Assembly (NCBI GenBank): GCA_963721335.1
Contig: CAVRIV010000001.1
Span: 496,001 to 560,000 of the forward strand
Length of the DNA: 64,000 nt
Direction of reading: 5' to 3'
Origin: CAVXDY01 sp963721335
GTDB lineage: Bacteria; Actinomycetota; Thermoleophilia; Miltoncostaeales; Miltoncostaeaceae
This document shows, one piece after another, positions 1-7,898 of the stretch (positions are counted from its first letter, which is position 1; each line of letters begins with the position of its first letter). Under the pieces are notes generated by a model. That model ran no database searches, was not told the origin of the DNA, and was given only the letters and a program-made list of their open reading frames with translations. A program made the position numbers and the translations under genes.

Positions 1-320
1 CTCTCGTAGGCTCGCGCCTCTTTCATGACATGAAGACGATATTCCAATACACATTATGATGTCAAGAATATTCGCAGGCGTGTCGAGCAAGTCCAAACCA
101 GCCATGGATCCGAGCTGGTGGCCCGCCGAGCCGGCCGGACGAGCCGCTCTCCAGGCCATCAATCCACCAGCGCCGGTTTCGGCCCCCCGTCAGTTGGAAG
201 GACGCTGCGCGGCGTGCTGATTCGGAGATCCCCGCATGGTCTCCCGCATGGTCCGCGTCGCCCCCGCATGGTCCCGCATGGTCCTGAGGCGCATTTCGGG
301 ACTTCGAGGGCATCGACCGC
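1..320. other. noncoding left edge
   Basis: I see no convincing gene here; the open frames in this stretch are short and unlike known proteins. The first 75 bases are clearly AT-richer than the rest of the window, and a cluster of short direct repeats lies at 231-283. The stretch lies downstream of the 3' end of the tRNA-Phe gene, a position where integrated elements often sit, but no integrase or attachment-site duplication is visible. Confidence 0.5.
231..283. repeat. four direct copies of CCCGCATGGTC
   Basis: The 11-mer CCCGCATGGTC occurs at 231-241, 243-253, 263-273 and 273-283. The spacing is irregular and the last two copies share a base. The function is unknown; it could be a protein-binding array or simple slippage. 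Confidence 0.8.
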
Positions 321-326
321 AGGCAC

Positions 327-350
327 AAAAAAACCCCGCACCAGCGGGGC
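327..350 (-). terminator. Rho-independent terminator of tRNA-Phe
   Basis: Read on the minus strand, a 6-bp GC stem (334-339 with 344-349, loop 340-343) is followed by a run of seven T (327-333). It lies 10 bases past the tRNA 3' end. Confidence 0.85.
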
Positions 351-359
351 TTTCGTTGA

Positions 360-432
360 TGGCGGGACCCAGACTCGAACTGGGGACACCACGATTTTCA
401 GTCGTGTGCTCTACCAACTGAGCTATCCCGCC
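360..432 (-). tRNA. tRNA-Phe (GAA)
   Basis: A 73-nt cloverleaf reads on the minus strand. The acceptor stem GGCGGGA pairs with TCCCGCC, followed by discriminator A. The D-arm is AGCTCAGTTGGTAGAGC, the anticodon loop CTGAAAA carries GAA, and the T-arm contains GTTCGAGTC. CCA is not encoded. A TAGCGT -10-like hexamer lies upstream at 461-466 on the minus strand. Confidence 0.96.
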
Positions 433-508
433 GCGCCGTCCCGCTCGGGGACGGGCTGAAACGCTAGGGCCCGCCCCGGGGCGATTCAAGCCGGAGCCCC
501 GGCCGCTC

Positions 509-514
509 TAGAAT
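509..514 (+). promoter_or_regulatory. -10 element (TAGAAT) of the two-component operon
   Basis: TAGAAT ends 7 bases before the ATG at 522, so the start of transcription should fall on or next to the start codon, giving a leaderless mRNA. Confidence 0.65.
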
Positions 515-521
515 CCGGCGG

Positions 522-1202
522 ATGGCGAGTCGAGGCCACGTCCTGGTGGTGGACGACGAGCGGGCGATCCGCCGGCTGCTGCGCCTGTACCTCACGGACG
601 CGGGCTTCACCGTGGCCGAGGCGCAGGACGGGGAGGCGGCGATCGATCAGGTCCGCCGTGGCGGGATCGACCTCGTGCTGCTCGACCTGATGCTCCCCGG
701 GATGGACGGCTTCGAGGTCTGCCGCCGCCTGGAGGAGATCTCCAACGTGCCGGTGATCATGATCACCGCGCGCGGGGACGAGGCCCATCGCGTCACCGGC
801 CTCGAGCTGGGCGCGGACGACTATGTCGTCAAGCCCTTCTCGCCGGCCGAGGTGATCGCCCGGGTGCGCGCCGTGATGAGACGGGTGTCCGCGCCGCCGG
901 ATCCCCACCGGGTGCTGCACGCGGGCCCGGCCGAGATCGAGCCCACCGGCCGCCGCGTGACCGTGGGCGCGCGCGAGGTGGATCTCACGCGCCTCGAGTT
1001 CGACCTCCTGGCCGAGCTGGCCGCGCACCCGCGGGTCGTCTACACCCGCGAGCGCCTGCTGGAGAAGGTCTGGGGCTATCAGTCGGGGGTCGGCGGCAAG
1101 ACGGTGGACGTCCACGTGGCCAACCTCCGCCGCAAGCTCGGCGAGGACATCGGGATCGTCGCCGTGCGCGGTGTCGGCTACAAGCTGGAGCCGGTCAGGT
1201 GA
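522..1202 (+). CDS. OmpR/PhoB-family response regulator
   Basis: This is a 226-residue DNA-binding response regulator, expected to bind promoters when phosphorylated. The receiver domain (about 5-120) shows the acidic pair D11/D12, phospho-acceptor D55 in LLDLMLPG, T82 and K104. A C-terminal winged helix (about 130-225) includes YTRERLLEKVWGY. It overlaps the histidine kinase by 4 bases (GTGA), so the two form a cognate pair. The start follows a TAGAAT hexamer with no room for a leader. The signal sensed cannot be read from the sequence. Confidence 0.95.
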   Translation: MASRGHVLVVDDERAIRRLLRLYLTDAGFTVAEAQDGEAAIDQVRRGGIDLVLLDLMLPGMDGFEVCRRLEEISNVPVIMITARGDEAHRVTGLELGADDYVVKPFSPAEVIARVRAVMRRVSAPPDPHRVLHAGPAEIEPTGRRVTVGAREVDLTRLEFDLLAELAAHPRVVYTRERLLEKVWGYQSGVGGKTVDVHVANLRRKLGEDIGIVAVRGVGYKLEPVR

Positions 1203-2548
1203 GGATCGGGGCTCTGATGGCGAAGCTGCGTCCGCGCAGCATCCGGGCGCGGATCGCGGTGGCCATCGGCGTCGCCCTGGTCGTCGTGTTCGCCGTGGCG
1301 CAGCTGACCTTCGGCGCCTACGTCAACTCGCGCTCGCGCGCGGAGGTGGAGAAGACGCTCCAGGTGCAGGCCGACGCGATCGCGCGCGCCGTCCAGCGGG
1401 CGAGCCCCGACGACCGCATCCGGGTCGCCCGGCAGGCCGACGACTTCATCGGCGACACCCGCATCGTCGTCACGGTGGCCGGCTCGGTCGTGCACTGGAA
1501 TTTCCCGGTCTCGGACCTGGAGGCCACCGCGACCGCGCGGCGCGGGGACGTCGCGGTCCTCCTGGAGCGGCCCGATCCCTCGGCCGGCGCCTTCCGGAAC
1601 TGGGGCGCCTACGCGATCATCGCGCTCGGCCTGGTGGGCACCGGCGTGCTGATCTGGCTGCTCTCGGGCGATGTGGCGAGGCGCCTGCGCCGGTCGGTGA
1701 CCAGCCTGGCCGACAGCGCCGAGGCCGTGGCACAGGGGCATCTGGACGTGCGCGTGGAGCAGACCGACGACGAGCTCGGCCGGCTCGGACAGGCGTTCAA
1801 CCGCATGACCGCCCGCCTGGAGGCCGCCGACGCGCGCCAGCGCGAGTTCCTGGCCGACGTCGCCCACGAGCTGCGCACCCCGGTCACCGCGATCGAGGGC
1901 TTCGCCACCGCTCTGGCGGACGGCACGGCCGCGAGCCCCGAGGACCGCGCCGAGGCGGTGGGCTTCATCCGCGCGGAGGCGGCCCGGCTGCGCGAGCTGG
2001 TGCGCGATCTCCAGGAGCTGACGTGGCTCGACCTCGACCCCCCGGTGCGCTCCGAGCCGGTCAACCTGGCCGAGGCCGCGCGCGTCGCGGTGGCGCGGCT
2101 GGAGCTGGACGCCCATGTGAGGGGCGTGACGCTCGAGGGCCCGAGCGGCGCTCTCATGGCCCAGGCCGACCCGGCGCACGTCGAGACGATCCTCACCAAC
2201 CTGGTCGCCAACGCCCTCGCGGCGACCGGTCTCGGTGACTCGGTGCGGCTGACCACGCGAACCGAGCCCGGCATGGCGGGCATCGCCGTCACCGACAGCG
2301 GCAGCGGGATCGCGCCGGAGCACCTGCCGTACATCTTCGACCGGCTCTACCGCGTGCAGTCCGCGCGCGACCGCGATCTCGGCGGGTCGGGCCTGGGACT
2401 GTCGATCGTCAAGCGCCTCGCGACCCTGCTCGGCGGGCGCGTGAGCGTGGAGAGCGAGCTCGGCGCCGGCTCCACCTTCATCCTCTGGCTGCCCGCGCAC
2501 GCCGTCGCGCCACCCCGCCGGAGGATAGGCTCGAAGCCCAGCCCCTAG
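1199..2548 (+). CDS. HAMP-domain sensor histidine kinase
   Basis: This 449-residue membrane kinase has TM helices at about 19-41 and 138-155 that flank a short extracytoplasmic sensor of roughly 95 residues. A HAMP segment follows (about 156-210), then HisKA with phospho-accepting H223 in VAHELRTPV. The HATPase domain carries DSGSGIAPEHL and GGSGLGLSIVKRL. It should autophosphorylate and pass phosphate to the regulator encoded just upstream. The GTG start overlaps the regulator stop by 4 bases; an ATG at 1217 is an alternative. Confidence 0.93.
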   Translation: MRIGALMAKLRPRSIRARIAVAIGVALVVVFAVAQLTFGAYVNSRSRAEVEKTLQVQADAIARAVQRASPDDRIRVARQADDFIGDTRIVVTVAGSVVHWNFPVSDLEATATARRGDVAVLLERPDPSAGAFRNWGAYAIIALGLVGTGVLIWLLSGDVARRLRRSVTSLADSAEAVAQGHLDVRVEQTDDELGRLGQAFNRMTARLEAADARQREFLADVAHELRTPVTAIEGFATALADGTAASPEDRAEAVGFIRAEAARLRELVRDLQELTWLDLDPPVRSEPVNLAEAARVAVARLELDAHVRGVTLEGPSGALMAQADPAHVETILTNLVANALAATGLGDSVRLTTRTEPGMAGIAVTDSGSGIAPEHLPYIFDRLYRVQSARDRDLGGSGLGLSIVKRLATLLGGRVSVESELGAGSTFILWLPAHAVAPPRRRIGSKPSP

Positions 2549-2564
2549 ACAGAAAGAGGCCCCG

Positions 2565-3929
2565 GTGGCCCAGCGCCGCTACCTCCTCGCCGAGGACGCG
2601 ATCCCCCGCCAGTGGTACAACGTCGCGGCCGACCTGCCCTCGCTGCCCCCGCCGCCGCTGCACCCCGGCACGGGCCAGCCCGTGGGCCCGGACGACCTCG
2701 CGCCGCTCTTCCCGATGGCGCTCATCCTGCAGGAGGTCTCGGGGGAGCGCTGGGTGCCCATCCCGGACCCCGTGCGCGAGATCTACTCGATGTGGCGGCC
2801 CACCCCGCTCCACCGCGCCCTGGGCCTGGAGCAGGCGCTCGGCACCACCTGCCGCATCTTCTACAAGTACGAGGGGGTGAGCCCGGCGGGGAGCCACAAG
2901 CCGAACACGTCGGTGCCCCAGGCGTTCTACAACCGCGAGGAGGGGGTCACCCGCCTCGCCACGGAGACCGGGGCGGGCCAGTGGGGCTCGGCCCTCGCGT
3001 TCGCCTGCGAGCTCTTCGCCCTGGAGTGCAAGGTCTACATGGTGCGGGCCTCGTACGACCAGAAGCCCTACCGCCGCTCCATGATCCGCACGTGGGGCGG
3101 CGAGGTCGTGCCCAGCCCCTCCCCCGACACGGCGTCCGGCCGCGGAATCCTGGAGGCCGACCCCGCCAGCACCGGCAGCCTGGGCATCGCGATCAGCGAG
3201 GCGGTGGAGGACGCCGCCACGCGCGACGACACCAAGTACGCGCTCGGCAGCGTGCTCAATCACGTGCTGATGCACCAGACGGTGGTGGGCCAGGAGGCCC
3301 GCGAGCAGCTCGCCCAGGCCGGCGCCGAGCCGGACGTGATCATCGGCTGCGTGGGAGGCGGATCCAACTTCGCCGGGCTCGCCTTCCCCTTCCTGGCCGA
3401 GAAGGCGGCGGGCAAGGAGATCCGGATCGTGGCCGCCGAGCCCGCCGCGTGCCCCACCCTCACCCGCGGGCGCTACGGCTACGACTTCGGCGACACGGCC
3501 AAGATGGCGCCCCTCCTGGCCATGCACTCCCTGGGACACGGTTTCGTGCCGCCGGCGATCCACTCGGGCGGCCTCCGGTACCACGGGATGGCGCCGCTGG
3601 TCTCCCACCTCGTGCACACCGGCCTGGTGGAGCCGCGCGCCTATCACCAGAGCGAGTGCTTCGCCGAGGCCGTGCGCTTCGCGCGGGCGGAGGGCATCAT
3701 CCCCGCCCCCGAGCCCTCGCACGCGTTGCGGGCGGTGGCCGAGGAGGTCGATCGCGCCCGGGAGGAGGGCGTCGAGCGCACGATCCTCTTCAACCTCTGC
3801 GGCCACGGGAACTTCGACATGGGGGCCTACGACGCGTATCTGACGGGGGAGATGAGCGACTACGAGCTGCCCCAGGAGGCGCTCGACAAGGCCGCCGCCG
3901 AGCTGGCCGACCTACCAGCCGTCCCTTAG
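2565..3929 (+). CDS. TrpB2-type tryptophan synthase beta chain-like PLP enzyme
   Basis: This 454-residue fold-type II PLP enzyme matches the long TrpB2 branch rather than TrpB1. The Schiff-base lysine is K112 in GSHKPNTSV and the phosphate-binding loop GGGSN is at about 264-268. TrpB2 proteins condense indole and serine to tryptophan in vitro; their physiological role without TrpA is less certain, and no trpA or other trp gene is nearby. The GTG start has an AAAGAGG ribosome site 5 bases upstream and follows the kinase stop by 16 bases, so it may be cotranscribed. An SR1 repeat begins 9 bases after the stop. Confidence 0.88.
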   Translation: MAQRRYLLAEDAIPRQWYNVAADLPSLPPPPLHPGTGQPVGPDDLAPLFPMALILQEVSGERWVPIPDPVREIYSMWRPTPLHRALGLEQALGTTCRIFYKYEGVSPAGSHKPNTSVPQAFYNREEGVTRLATETGAGQWGSALAFACELFALECKVYMVRASYDQKPYRRSMIRTWGGEVVPSPSPDTASGRGILEADPASTGSLGIAISEAVEDAATRDDTKYALGSVLNHVLMHQTVVGQEAREQLAQAGAEPDVIIGCVGGGSNFAGLAFPFLAEKAAGKEIRIVAAEPAACPTLTRGRYGYDFGDTAKMAPLLAMHSLGHGFVPPAIHSGGLRYHGMAPLVSHLVHTGLVEPRAYHQSECFAEAVRFARAEGIIPAPEPSHALRAVAEEVDRAREEGVERTILFNLCGHGNFDMGAYDAYLTGEMSDYELPQEALDKAAAELADLPAVP

Positions 3930-3937
3930 TAGCTGTC

Positions 3938-4051
3938 CCAGCGTAAGCCGGCCCTCTTAAGCGGGGCCGGCTCGACGCCATCTGCATCCTGGCGGATGCA
4001 GATGCGGACCGGCGTCACCGGCTGCGCCGGGGACGGCCGCCGGGACAAGCG
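3938..4051 (+). repeat. SR1 structured repeat, copy 1
   Basis: This 114-base noncoding element contains three hairpins. Stem 1 is AGCCGGCCC (3946-3954) with GGGCCGGCT (3964-3972) around loop TCTTAAGCG. Stem 2 is CATCTGCATCC (3979-3989) with GGATGCAGATG (3994-4004) around TGGC. Stem 3 is a GC-rich double stem ending in GGGACAAG. It is homologous to the copy at 35802-35916 in the opposite orientation, with compensatory changes in the stems. It sits between convergent genes. Confidence 0.85.
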
Positions 4052-4079
4052 CCTCAGTCCGGGTGGCGCTCCTTCACCC

Positions 4080-4310
4080 TTAGTAAGGGCTGCGGGAGGG
4101 CGGGTCCGCGTCGCGGCCATGCCCGCCCCCGCTCTTGCGACGCCCGCGCCGCTGGCTGGCGGCCACCCCGCCCAGGATCACGAGGCCCATGAGCAGGTAG
4201 GGCACTCCGAAGAGGAGCCGGTTGTCGTCGAGGGCGATCAGGAACAGCAGCCCGCCGACCGCGAAGATCGCGCCGATCGCATAGGAGAAGAGGACGCCGG
4301 TGGGGCTCAC
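4080..4310 (-). CDS. small two-helix membrane protein
   Basis: A 76-residue protein with hydrophobic segments at about 5-25 and 32-50 and a basic, Gly/Arg-rich tail (QRRGRRKSGGG). No family is recognised. Its GTG start overlaps the stop of the Nfu-N gene by 4 bases, which argues that it is translated and coupled to that gene. Confidence 0.65.
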   Translation of the reverse strand: MSPTGVLFSYAIGAIFAVGGLLFLIALDDNRLLFGVPYLLMGLVILGGVAASQRRGRRKSGGGHGRDADPPSRSPY

Positions 4311-4582
4311 GACTCGTCACCGAAGTGGGCCTGCAGCTCGTCGATGACGAGCGGCACGAGCTCGTTCCAGTCGGCCTCGTCCTCCTTCGTGATGCTCACG
4401 AAGTTCGAGACCATGAACACGTTGGTCACGCCGTCGAGGGCGAACAGGCGAGCGCCGAGGGGGGACTCGGCGGGGTCCGAGCCCGCGCGGAAGGTCTGGC
4501 TGCGCCCCTCGACCACGGGGCGGTCCAGGGTGAACTTGACCGCGTTGGGGTTGGGGGTCGCCTCGGGGAAGACGTCGATCAT
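4307..4582 (-). CDS. Nfu/NifU N-terminal domain protein
   Basis: This 91-residue protein starts MIDVFPEATPNPNAVKF, the signature of the Nfu N-terminal domain, which in larger proteins precedes a CxxC iron-sulfur scaffold domain. The CxxC module is absent, so it cannot bind a cluster in the usual way and is more likely an accessory or protein-contact module of Fe-S assembly. The ATG at 4582 is chosen because the homology starts there; a much longer frame upstream is antisense to pyrE. It is divergent from pyrE. Confidence 0.8.
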   Translation of the reverse strand: MIDVFPEATPNPNAVKFTLDRPVVEGRSQTFRAGSDPAESPLGARLFALDGVTNVFMVSNFVSITKEDEADWNELVPLVIDELQAHFGDES

Positions 4583-4636
4583 GCCGGCACCTCGGGATGG
4601 TGTGCGCCGTCGGTCGGCGACGGTCTGTTCGCCCAC

Positions 4637-4642
4637 TAGGCT
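4637..4642 (+). promoter_or_regulatory. -10 element (TAGGCT) of pyrE-rsgA
   Basis: TAGGCT ends 6 bases before the GTG at 4649, predicting a leaderless transcript. Confidence 0.65.
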
Positions 4643-4648
4643 ACCGGG

Positions 4649-5227
4649 GTGCCCGCCTCGGCCGACGCCTCCGCCCGCCTGGCGCACCTGCTGCGCGAGC
4701 GGGCCCTGGTGCGCGAGTCGGTGGTGCTGTCGTCCGGGCGCCGCGCCTCGTGGTACTTCGACGCCCGCCAGGTGCTGCTCGATCCCGAGGGCGCGGCCCT
4801 CGCGGGCGAGCTCGGCTGGGCGGCCCTCGCGCCCGCGGCGCCGCGGGCCGTGGGAGGCCTCACCCTCGGCGCCGATCCGTTGGTCTGCGCGGTGAGCGCG
4901 GCGGCCTGGGCCGGCGGGGAGCGGGTGACCGGCTTCTTCGTGCGCAAGGAGGCCAAGAAGCACGGCCTCCAGCAATGGATCGAGGGGCCGTTCATCGAGG
5001 AGGGGACCCCGGTCGCGGTCATCGACGACGTCCTCACCAGCGGCGGCTCCCTGGTCACGGCCGTGGAGAAGGCGCGCCAGGCGGGCGGGGTCGTGGTGGC
5101 CGCCCTCGTCGTGATCGACCGGGGCGAGGGGGGGCGTGAGGTTGCCGAGGCGGCGCTCGACGGGGCCCCGCTCCACTCGCTGTTCGTCGCGGACGAGCTG
5201 CTCCAGGCGGCGCCGGCCCCGACGTGA
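4649..5227 (+). CDS. pyrE: orotate phosphoribosyltransferase
   Basis: This 192-residue cytosolic enzyme should convert orotate and PRPP to OMP in pyrimidine synthesis. It shows the substrate loop SSGRRASWYFDAR (about 29-40), the flexible loop VRKEAKKHG (about 98-106) and the PRPP motif VAVIDDVLTSGGS (about 122-134) with D126/D127. The length fits bacterial PyrE. The GTG start is fixed by the adjacent -10 hexamer. It overlaps rsgA by 4 bases (GTGA). No other pyr gene is in the window. Confidence 0.9.
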   Translation: MPASADASARLAHLLRERALVRESVVLSSGRRASWYFDARQVLLDPEGAALAGELGWAALAPAAPRAVGGLTLGADPLVCAVSAAAWAGGERVTGFFVRKEAKKHGLQQWIEGPFIEEGTPVAVIDDVLTSGGSLVTAVEKARQAGGVVVAALVVIDRGEGGREVAEAALDGAPLHSLFVADELLQAAPAPT

Positions 5228-6114
5228 GCCCGGCCGCCACCGCGGGAGAGGGCCCAGACGCCGTCGTGCTGCGGGTGTCCGGGCCCACGGCGGCGGTGTG
5301 GGTGGACGGTGAGGAGCGCGAGGCCCGGATCGTCCCCCAGCTGGCCGGCGGTCCGCCGGTGGCGGGGGACCGGGTGGAGCTGCGGGTCCACGAGGGTGAC
5401 GAGCCGGCGGTGGTGGCCATCCGCCCCCGGACGACCATGCTCCAGCGCGGCGACGGCACGGAGCGCCGCGCCCGGGTGCTGTTCGCGAACGCCGATCTGC
5501 TCCTGGTCGTGGCGTCGGCGACCAAGCCGCCCCTGCACCCGCGCCTCATCGACCGGTACCTGGTGGCCGGGGAGCTCGGCGGGATGTGGCTGGCGATCGT
5601 CGTCACGAAGGCGGACCTGCCGCACGACGAGGCGGAGCTCGCCGAGATCATCGACCTCTACCGCGGGATCGGGTACCCCACGCTCCTGGGCTCCGCGAAG
5701 AGCCCCGAGCTGCTCGAGGAGACGCGGGCGCTGATCGACGGCCGCACGGCCGCTCTGGTCGGCCACTCGGGGGTCGGGAAATCGACCCTCACGAGCGGTC
5801 TCACCGGGGTTCCCCGGGCCACCGGCGCGGTGAGCGCCAAGAAGGGCACCGGCCGCCACACGACCAGCGATCCGCGCCTCATCCCGCTCCCGGGGGGCGG
5901 GGGGGTGGTCGACACGGCCGGAGTGCGCACCTTCCACCTGCCCCGGATGGACCGGGCCGACCTGGAGGCAGGCTTCCCCGAGATCGCCGAGGCCGCGGCC
6001 GGATGCCGCTTCCGCGGGTGCGCCCACGACGGCGACGCGGGCTGCGCCGTGGAGGGCGCCGTCAGCGATGAGAGGCTCGACAGCTACCGCCGGATGCTGC
6101 ACGGGCTCGCGTGA
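5224..6114 (+). CDS. rsgA: ribosome small-subunit GTPase RsgA
   Basis: A 296-residue circularly permuted GTPase that acts in 30S subunit maturation. The motif order is permuted as expected: G4 TKAD (128-131), G1 GHSGVGKST (180-188), G3 DTAG (230-233). An N-terminal OB fold (about 10-90) and a C-terminal zinc site with C261, C266, H268 and C274 complete the family architecture. Its GTG start overlaps pyrE by 4 bases, so translation is probably coupled. Confidence 0.94.
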   Translation: MSPAATAGEGPDAVVLRVSGPTAAVWVDGEEREARIVPQLAGGPPVAGDRVELRVHEGDEPAVVAIRPRTTMLQRGDGTERRARVLFANADLLLVVASATKPPLHPRLIDRYLVAGELGGMWLAIVVTKADLPHDEAELAEIIDLYRGIGYPTLLGSAKSPELLEETRALIDGRTAALVGHSGVGKSTLTSGLTGVPRATGAVSAKKGTGRHTTSDPRLIPLPGGGGVVDTAGVRTFHLPRMDRADLEAGFPEIAEAAAGCRFRGCAHDGDAGCAVEGAVSDERLDSYRRMLHGLA

Positions 6115-6142
6115 TTTTCCCGTTCGGACTCGTGTACTCGCC

Positions 6143-6172
6143 TTGACCCGGCCCGCGAACACCCCGTAAGTT
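6143..6172 (+). promoter_or_regulatory. promoter of the Trp-motif repeat protein
   Basis: A -35 TTGACC (6143-6148) and -10 TAAGTT (6167-6172) are separated by 18 bases. Unlike many genes here, this one has a leader of about 50 bases and a clear GGAGGAG ribosome site before the ATG at 6231. Confidence 0.6.
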
Positions 6173-6230
6173 CGGGCGACGCGGCAAAGCCGCGGCCGTC
6201 GAGTGCGCCCAATCCCGCTGGAGGAGTTTC

Positions 6231-6869
6231 ATGAGTCGTCCACGCCGTTTCCTGCCCCCCATCGCGGGTGGCGCGCAGAAGACGGGCTGGGAGGCCCTCG
6301 ACAAGTGGGTCGGCGACAGCAGCTCCGGCGCGACTCCTGCGCCCGAGGGGTCGGCTCCCGCGGGCGGCGGCAAGACCGGCTGGGAGGCCCTGGACAAGTG
6401 GGTCGGCTCCGGCTCCGGCTCGGGCTCCGCCGCGGCCCCCGCGGCCGCGGCCCCCGCGGCCGAGGCGTCGGCTCCCAGCGGCAAGACCGGCTGGGAGGCC
6501 CTGGACAAGTGGGTCGGCTCCGGCTCCGGCTCGGGCTCCGCCGCGGCCCCCGCGGCCGCGGCCCCCGCGGCCGAGGCGTCGGCTCCCAGCGGCAAGACCG
6601 GCTGGGAGGCCCTGGACAAGTGGGTCGGCTCCGGCTCCGGCTCGGGCTCCGCCGCGGCCCCCGCGGCCGAGGCGTCGGCTCCCAGCGGCAAGACCGGCTG
6701 GGAGGCCCTCGACAAGTGGGTCGGGGACGGCTCGACTCCGTCCGCCGAGACGAGCGCCGCCAACGGCGGGGCGGGCGCCGAGCAGCCGGTGGCCGCGGGC
6801 GCGTCGACGGCCGCCGAGGGCGGGGGCGGCCTGATGGGCTTCCTCAAGCGCCTCTTCGGCGGCAAGTAG
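6231..6869 (+). CDS. protein with five KTGWEALDKWVG repeats, possible multivalent scaffold
   Basis: This 212-residue protein belongs to no family I recognise. The 12-residue motif KTGWEALDKWVG occurs five times without change, at 17-28, 48-59, 85-96, 122-133 and 154-165. Flexible linkers of 19-25 residues separate the copies, first Gly/Ser (SGSGSGS) and then Ala/Pro. It ends in an amphipathic basic segment, LMGFLKRLFGGK. There is no signal peptide. The first residues (MSRPRRFLPP) are basic. It has its own promoter and a strong ribosome site, so it is probably well expressed. The pattern resembles disordered linker proteins that bind a partner several times, but no partner is evident nearby. 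A RiPP precursor is an alternative, though no maturase is in the window. Confidence 0.85.
   Translation: MSRPRRFLPPIAGGAQKTGWEALDKWVGDSSSGATPAPEGSAPAGGGKTGWEALDKWVGSGSGSGSAAAPAAAAPAAEASAPSGKTGWEALDKWVGSGSGSGSAAAPAAAAPAAEASAPSGKTGWEALDKWVGSGSGSGSAAAPAAEASAPSGKTGWEALDKWVGDGSTPSAETSAANGGAGAEQPVAAGASTAAEGGGGLMGFLKRLFGGK
6372..6689 (+). repeat. tandem 111-bp coding repeat
   Basis: Units at 6372-6482 and 6483-6593 are identical over 111 bases. The third unit (6594-6689) lacks 15 bases of the Ala/Pro linker. Identity at silent sites points to recent duplication or gene conversion within the repeat protein gene. Confidence 0.92.
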
Positions 6870-6962
6870 GCACCTCCGGATCCCGTCCCAGCCGGCATCG
6901 CGTGGCGTGAGCGCCATGGGAGGCGCTCGGCGCGCGCGCCCGCGCGCAGGACGGGCCCGTCC

Positions 6963-7487
6963 GTGGCCCGGGTACTGAAGGAGCGCTCGGCCGGTGGGGT
7001 GCTGCTCGTCCCGTTCGGCCAATCGTTTCTCGTCGCGCTCATCTCGCTGCGGGGCGGCGGCGTGCTCGCACTCCCCAAGGGGCACATCGAGGAGGGTGAG
7101 GAGCCTCCCGAGGCGGCCGCCCGGGAGACCCGCGAGGAGACCGGTCTCAGCGGCGTGCTGATCACGCCGCTCGAGGAGATCTCGTACTTCTACTGGTCGC
7201 GCATCCAGCGGGCGCGCATCGCCAAGCGCGTGGCCTTCTACCTCTTCCTCTACCGGTCGGGCTCGCCGGCGCGGCACGACGCCGAGGTGGAGGGGGTGCG
7301 CTTCATGCCCGTCGACGACGCCCCGGCCGCGCTCAGCTACCCGGGGGAGCGGCGCGTCATGGAGGGCGCCCTCGCGTGGCTCCGCACGGCAGGTGACCTC
7401 AGCGCCGGGGCGAAGGAAGAGCCCCGACGGGGCACCGAGCCCCATACGCCCCTCTCCGCGTTGCGAGGCAGCCCGTGTACGCCCTGA
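6963..7487 (+). CDS. Nudix hydrolase
   Basis: This 174-residue protein has a complete Nudix box at about 40-62, starting GHIEEGEEPP and ending ARETREETGL, which binds metal and cleaves a nucleoside diphosphate linked to another group. The substrate cannot be told; the SGGVLLV-type N-terminus resembles diadenosine polyphosphate and NTP-sugar members. The last 35 residues are Pro/Glu-rich and read into the start of the next gene (13-base overlap), so the true end may be shorter. The GTG start is 93 bases after the repeat protein gene. Confidence 0.85.
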   Translation: MARVLKERSAGGVLLVPFGQSFLVALISLRGGGVLALPKGHIEEGEEPPEAAARETREETGLSGVLITPLEEISYFYWSRIQRARIAKRVAFYLFLYRSGSPARHDAEVEGVRFMPVDDAPAALSYPGERRVMEGALAWLRTAGDLSAGAKEEPRRGTEPHTPLSALRGSPCTP

Positions 7488-7837
7488 ACTTCTACTCGCC
7501 GCTCTTCGTCGATCAGCTCCGCAAGGGGCGCAAGACGGCCACCATCCGGCTGGGCGACAAGTCCCACAAGTACCGCAAGGGCCAGCTGGTCTGGGTCACC
7601 GTGGGCCACCGTCACGGGCCCCGCCAGCGGATCTTCACGGCCATCATCGACGAGGTCGATGTCAAGCCCGTGCGCGAGCTGACACAGCGGGAGATCGAGC
7701 GCGACAACCCCGAGTTCCGGCTGGTGGAGGACACCCTCCACTTCCTCTCGCACATCTACTCGCGCGAGGTGGCGCTGGACGACACCGTGTCGGTGATCCA
7801 TTTCTCCGAGATCATCGAGTTTCCCTCGCTGAAGTAG
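7475..7837 (+). CDS. ASCH/PUA-like domain protein
   Basis: A 120-residue single-domain protein. Its N-terminal half contains GRKTATIRLGDKSHKY, which resembles the GxKxxTIR signature of ASCH domains, small beta-barrels related to PUA that are thought to bind RNA or act as amidohydrolases. The GTG start overlaps the Nudix frame by 13 bases, suggesting cotranscription. The family call rests on the motif only. Confidence 0.55.
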   Translation: MYALNFYSPLFVDQLRKGRKTATIRLGDKSHKYRKGQLVWVTVGHRHGPRQRIFTAIIDEVDVKPVRELTQREIERDNPEFRLVEDTLHFLSHIYSREVALDDTVSVIHFSEIIEFPSLK

Positions 7838-7868
7838 GCAGTCCGGCGCGAGAGTGCGATAACGGCGC

Positions 7869-7898
7869 TTGAACCCGGGCACCCCCGCTGGCTACTCT
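7869..7898 (+). promoter_or_regulatory. groESL promoter
   Basis: -35 TTGAAC (7869-7874) and -10 TACTCT (7893-7898) are spaced by 18 bases. The -10 touches the left arm of the CIRCE operator, so HrcA binding would block transcription. Confidence 0.75.

Noticed and set aside
231..283. Nested ATG codons in the CCCGCATGGTC repeats as a start-codon array
   Set aside because: The frames opened by these ATGs are short and read into the tRNA; there is no ribosome site.
6372..6689. CRISPR array or noncoding tandem repeat
   Set aside because: The units are in frame, encode a repeated protein motif and lack unique spacers, so it is a coding tandem repeat.
6231..6869. Multi-core RiPP precursor peptide
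   Set aside because: Repeated cores are compatible, but there is no leader/protease signature, no transporter with a peptidase domain and no ATP-grasp, radical-SAM or LanM-type maturase nearby; the ATP-grasp at 12 kb is of the DUF404 type and distant.
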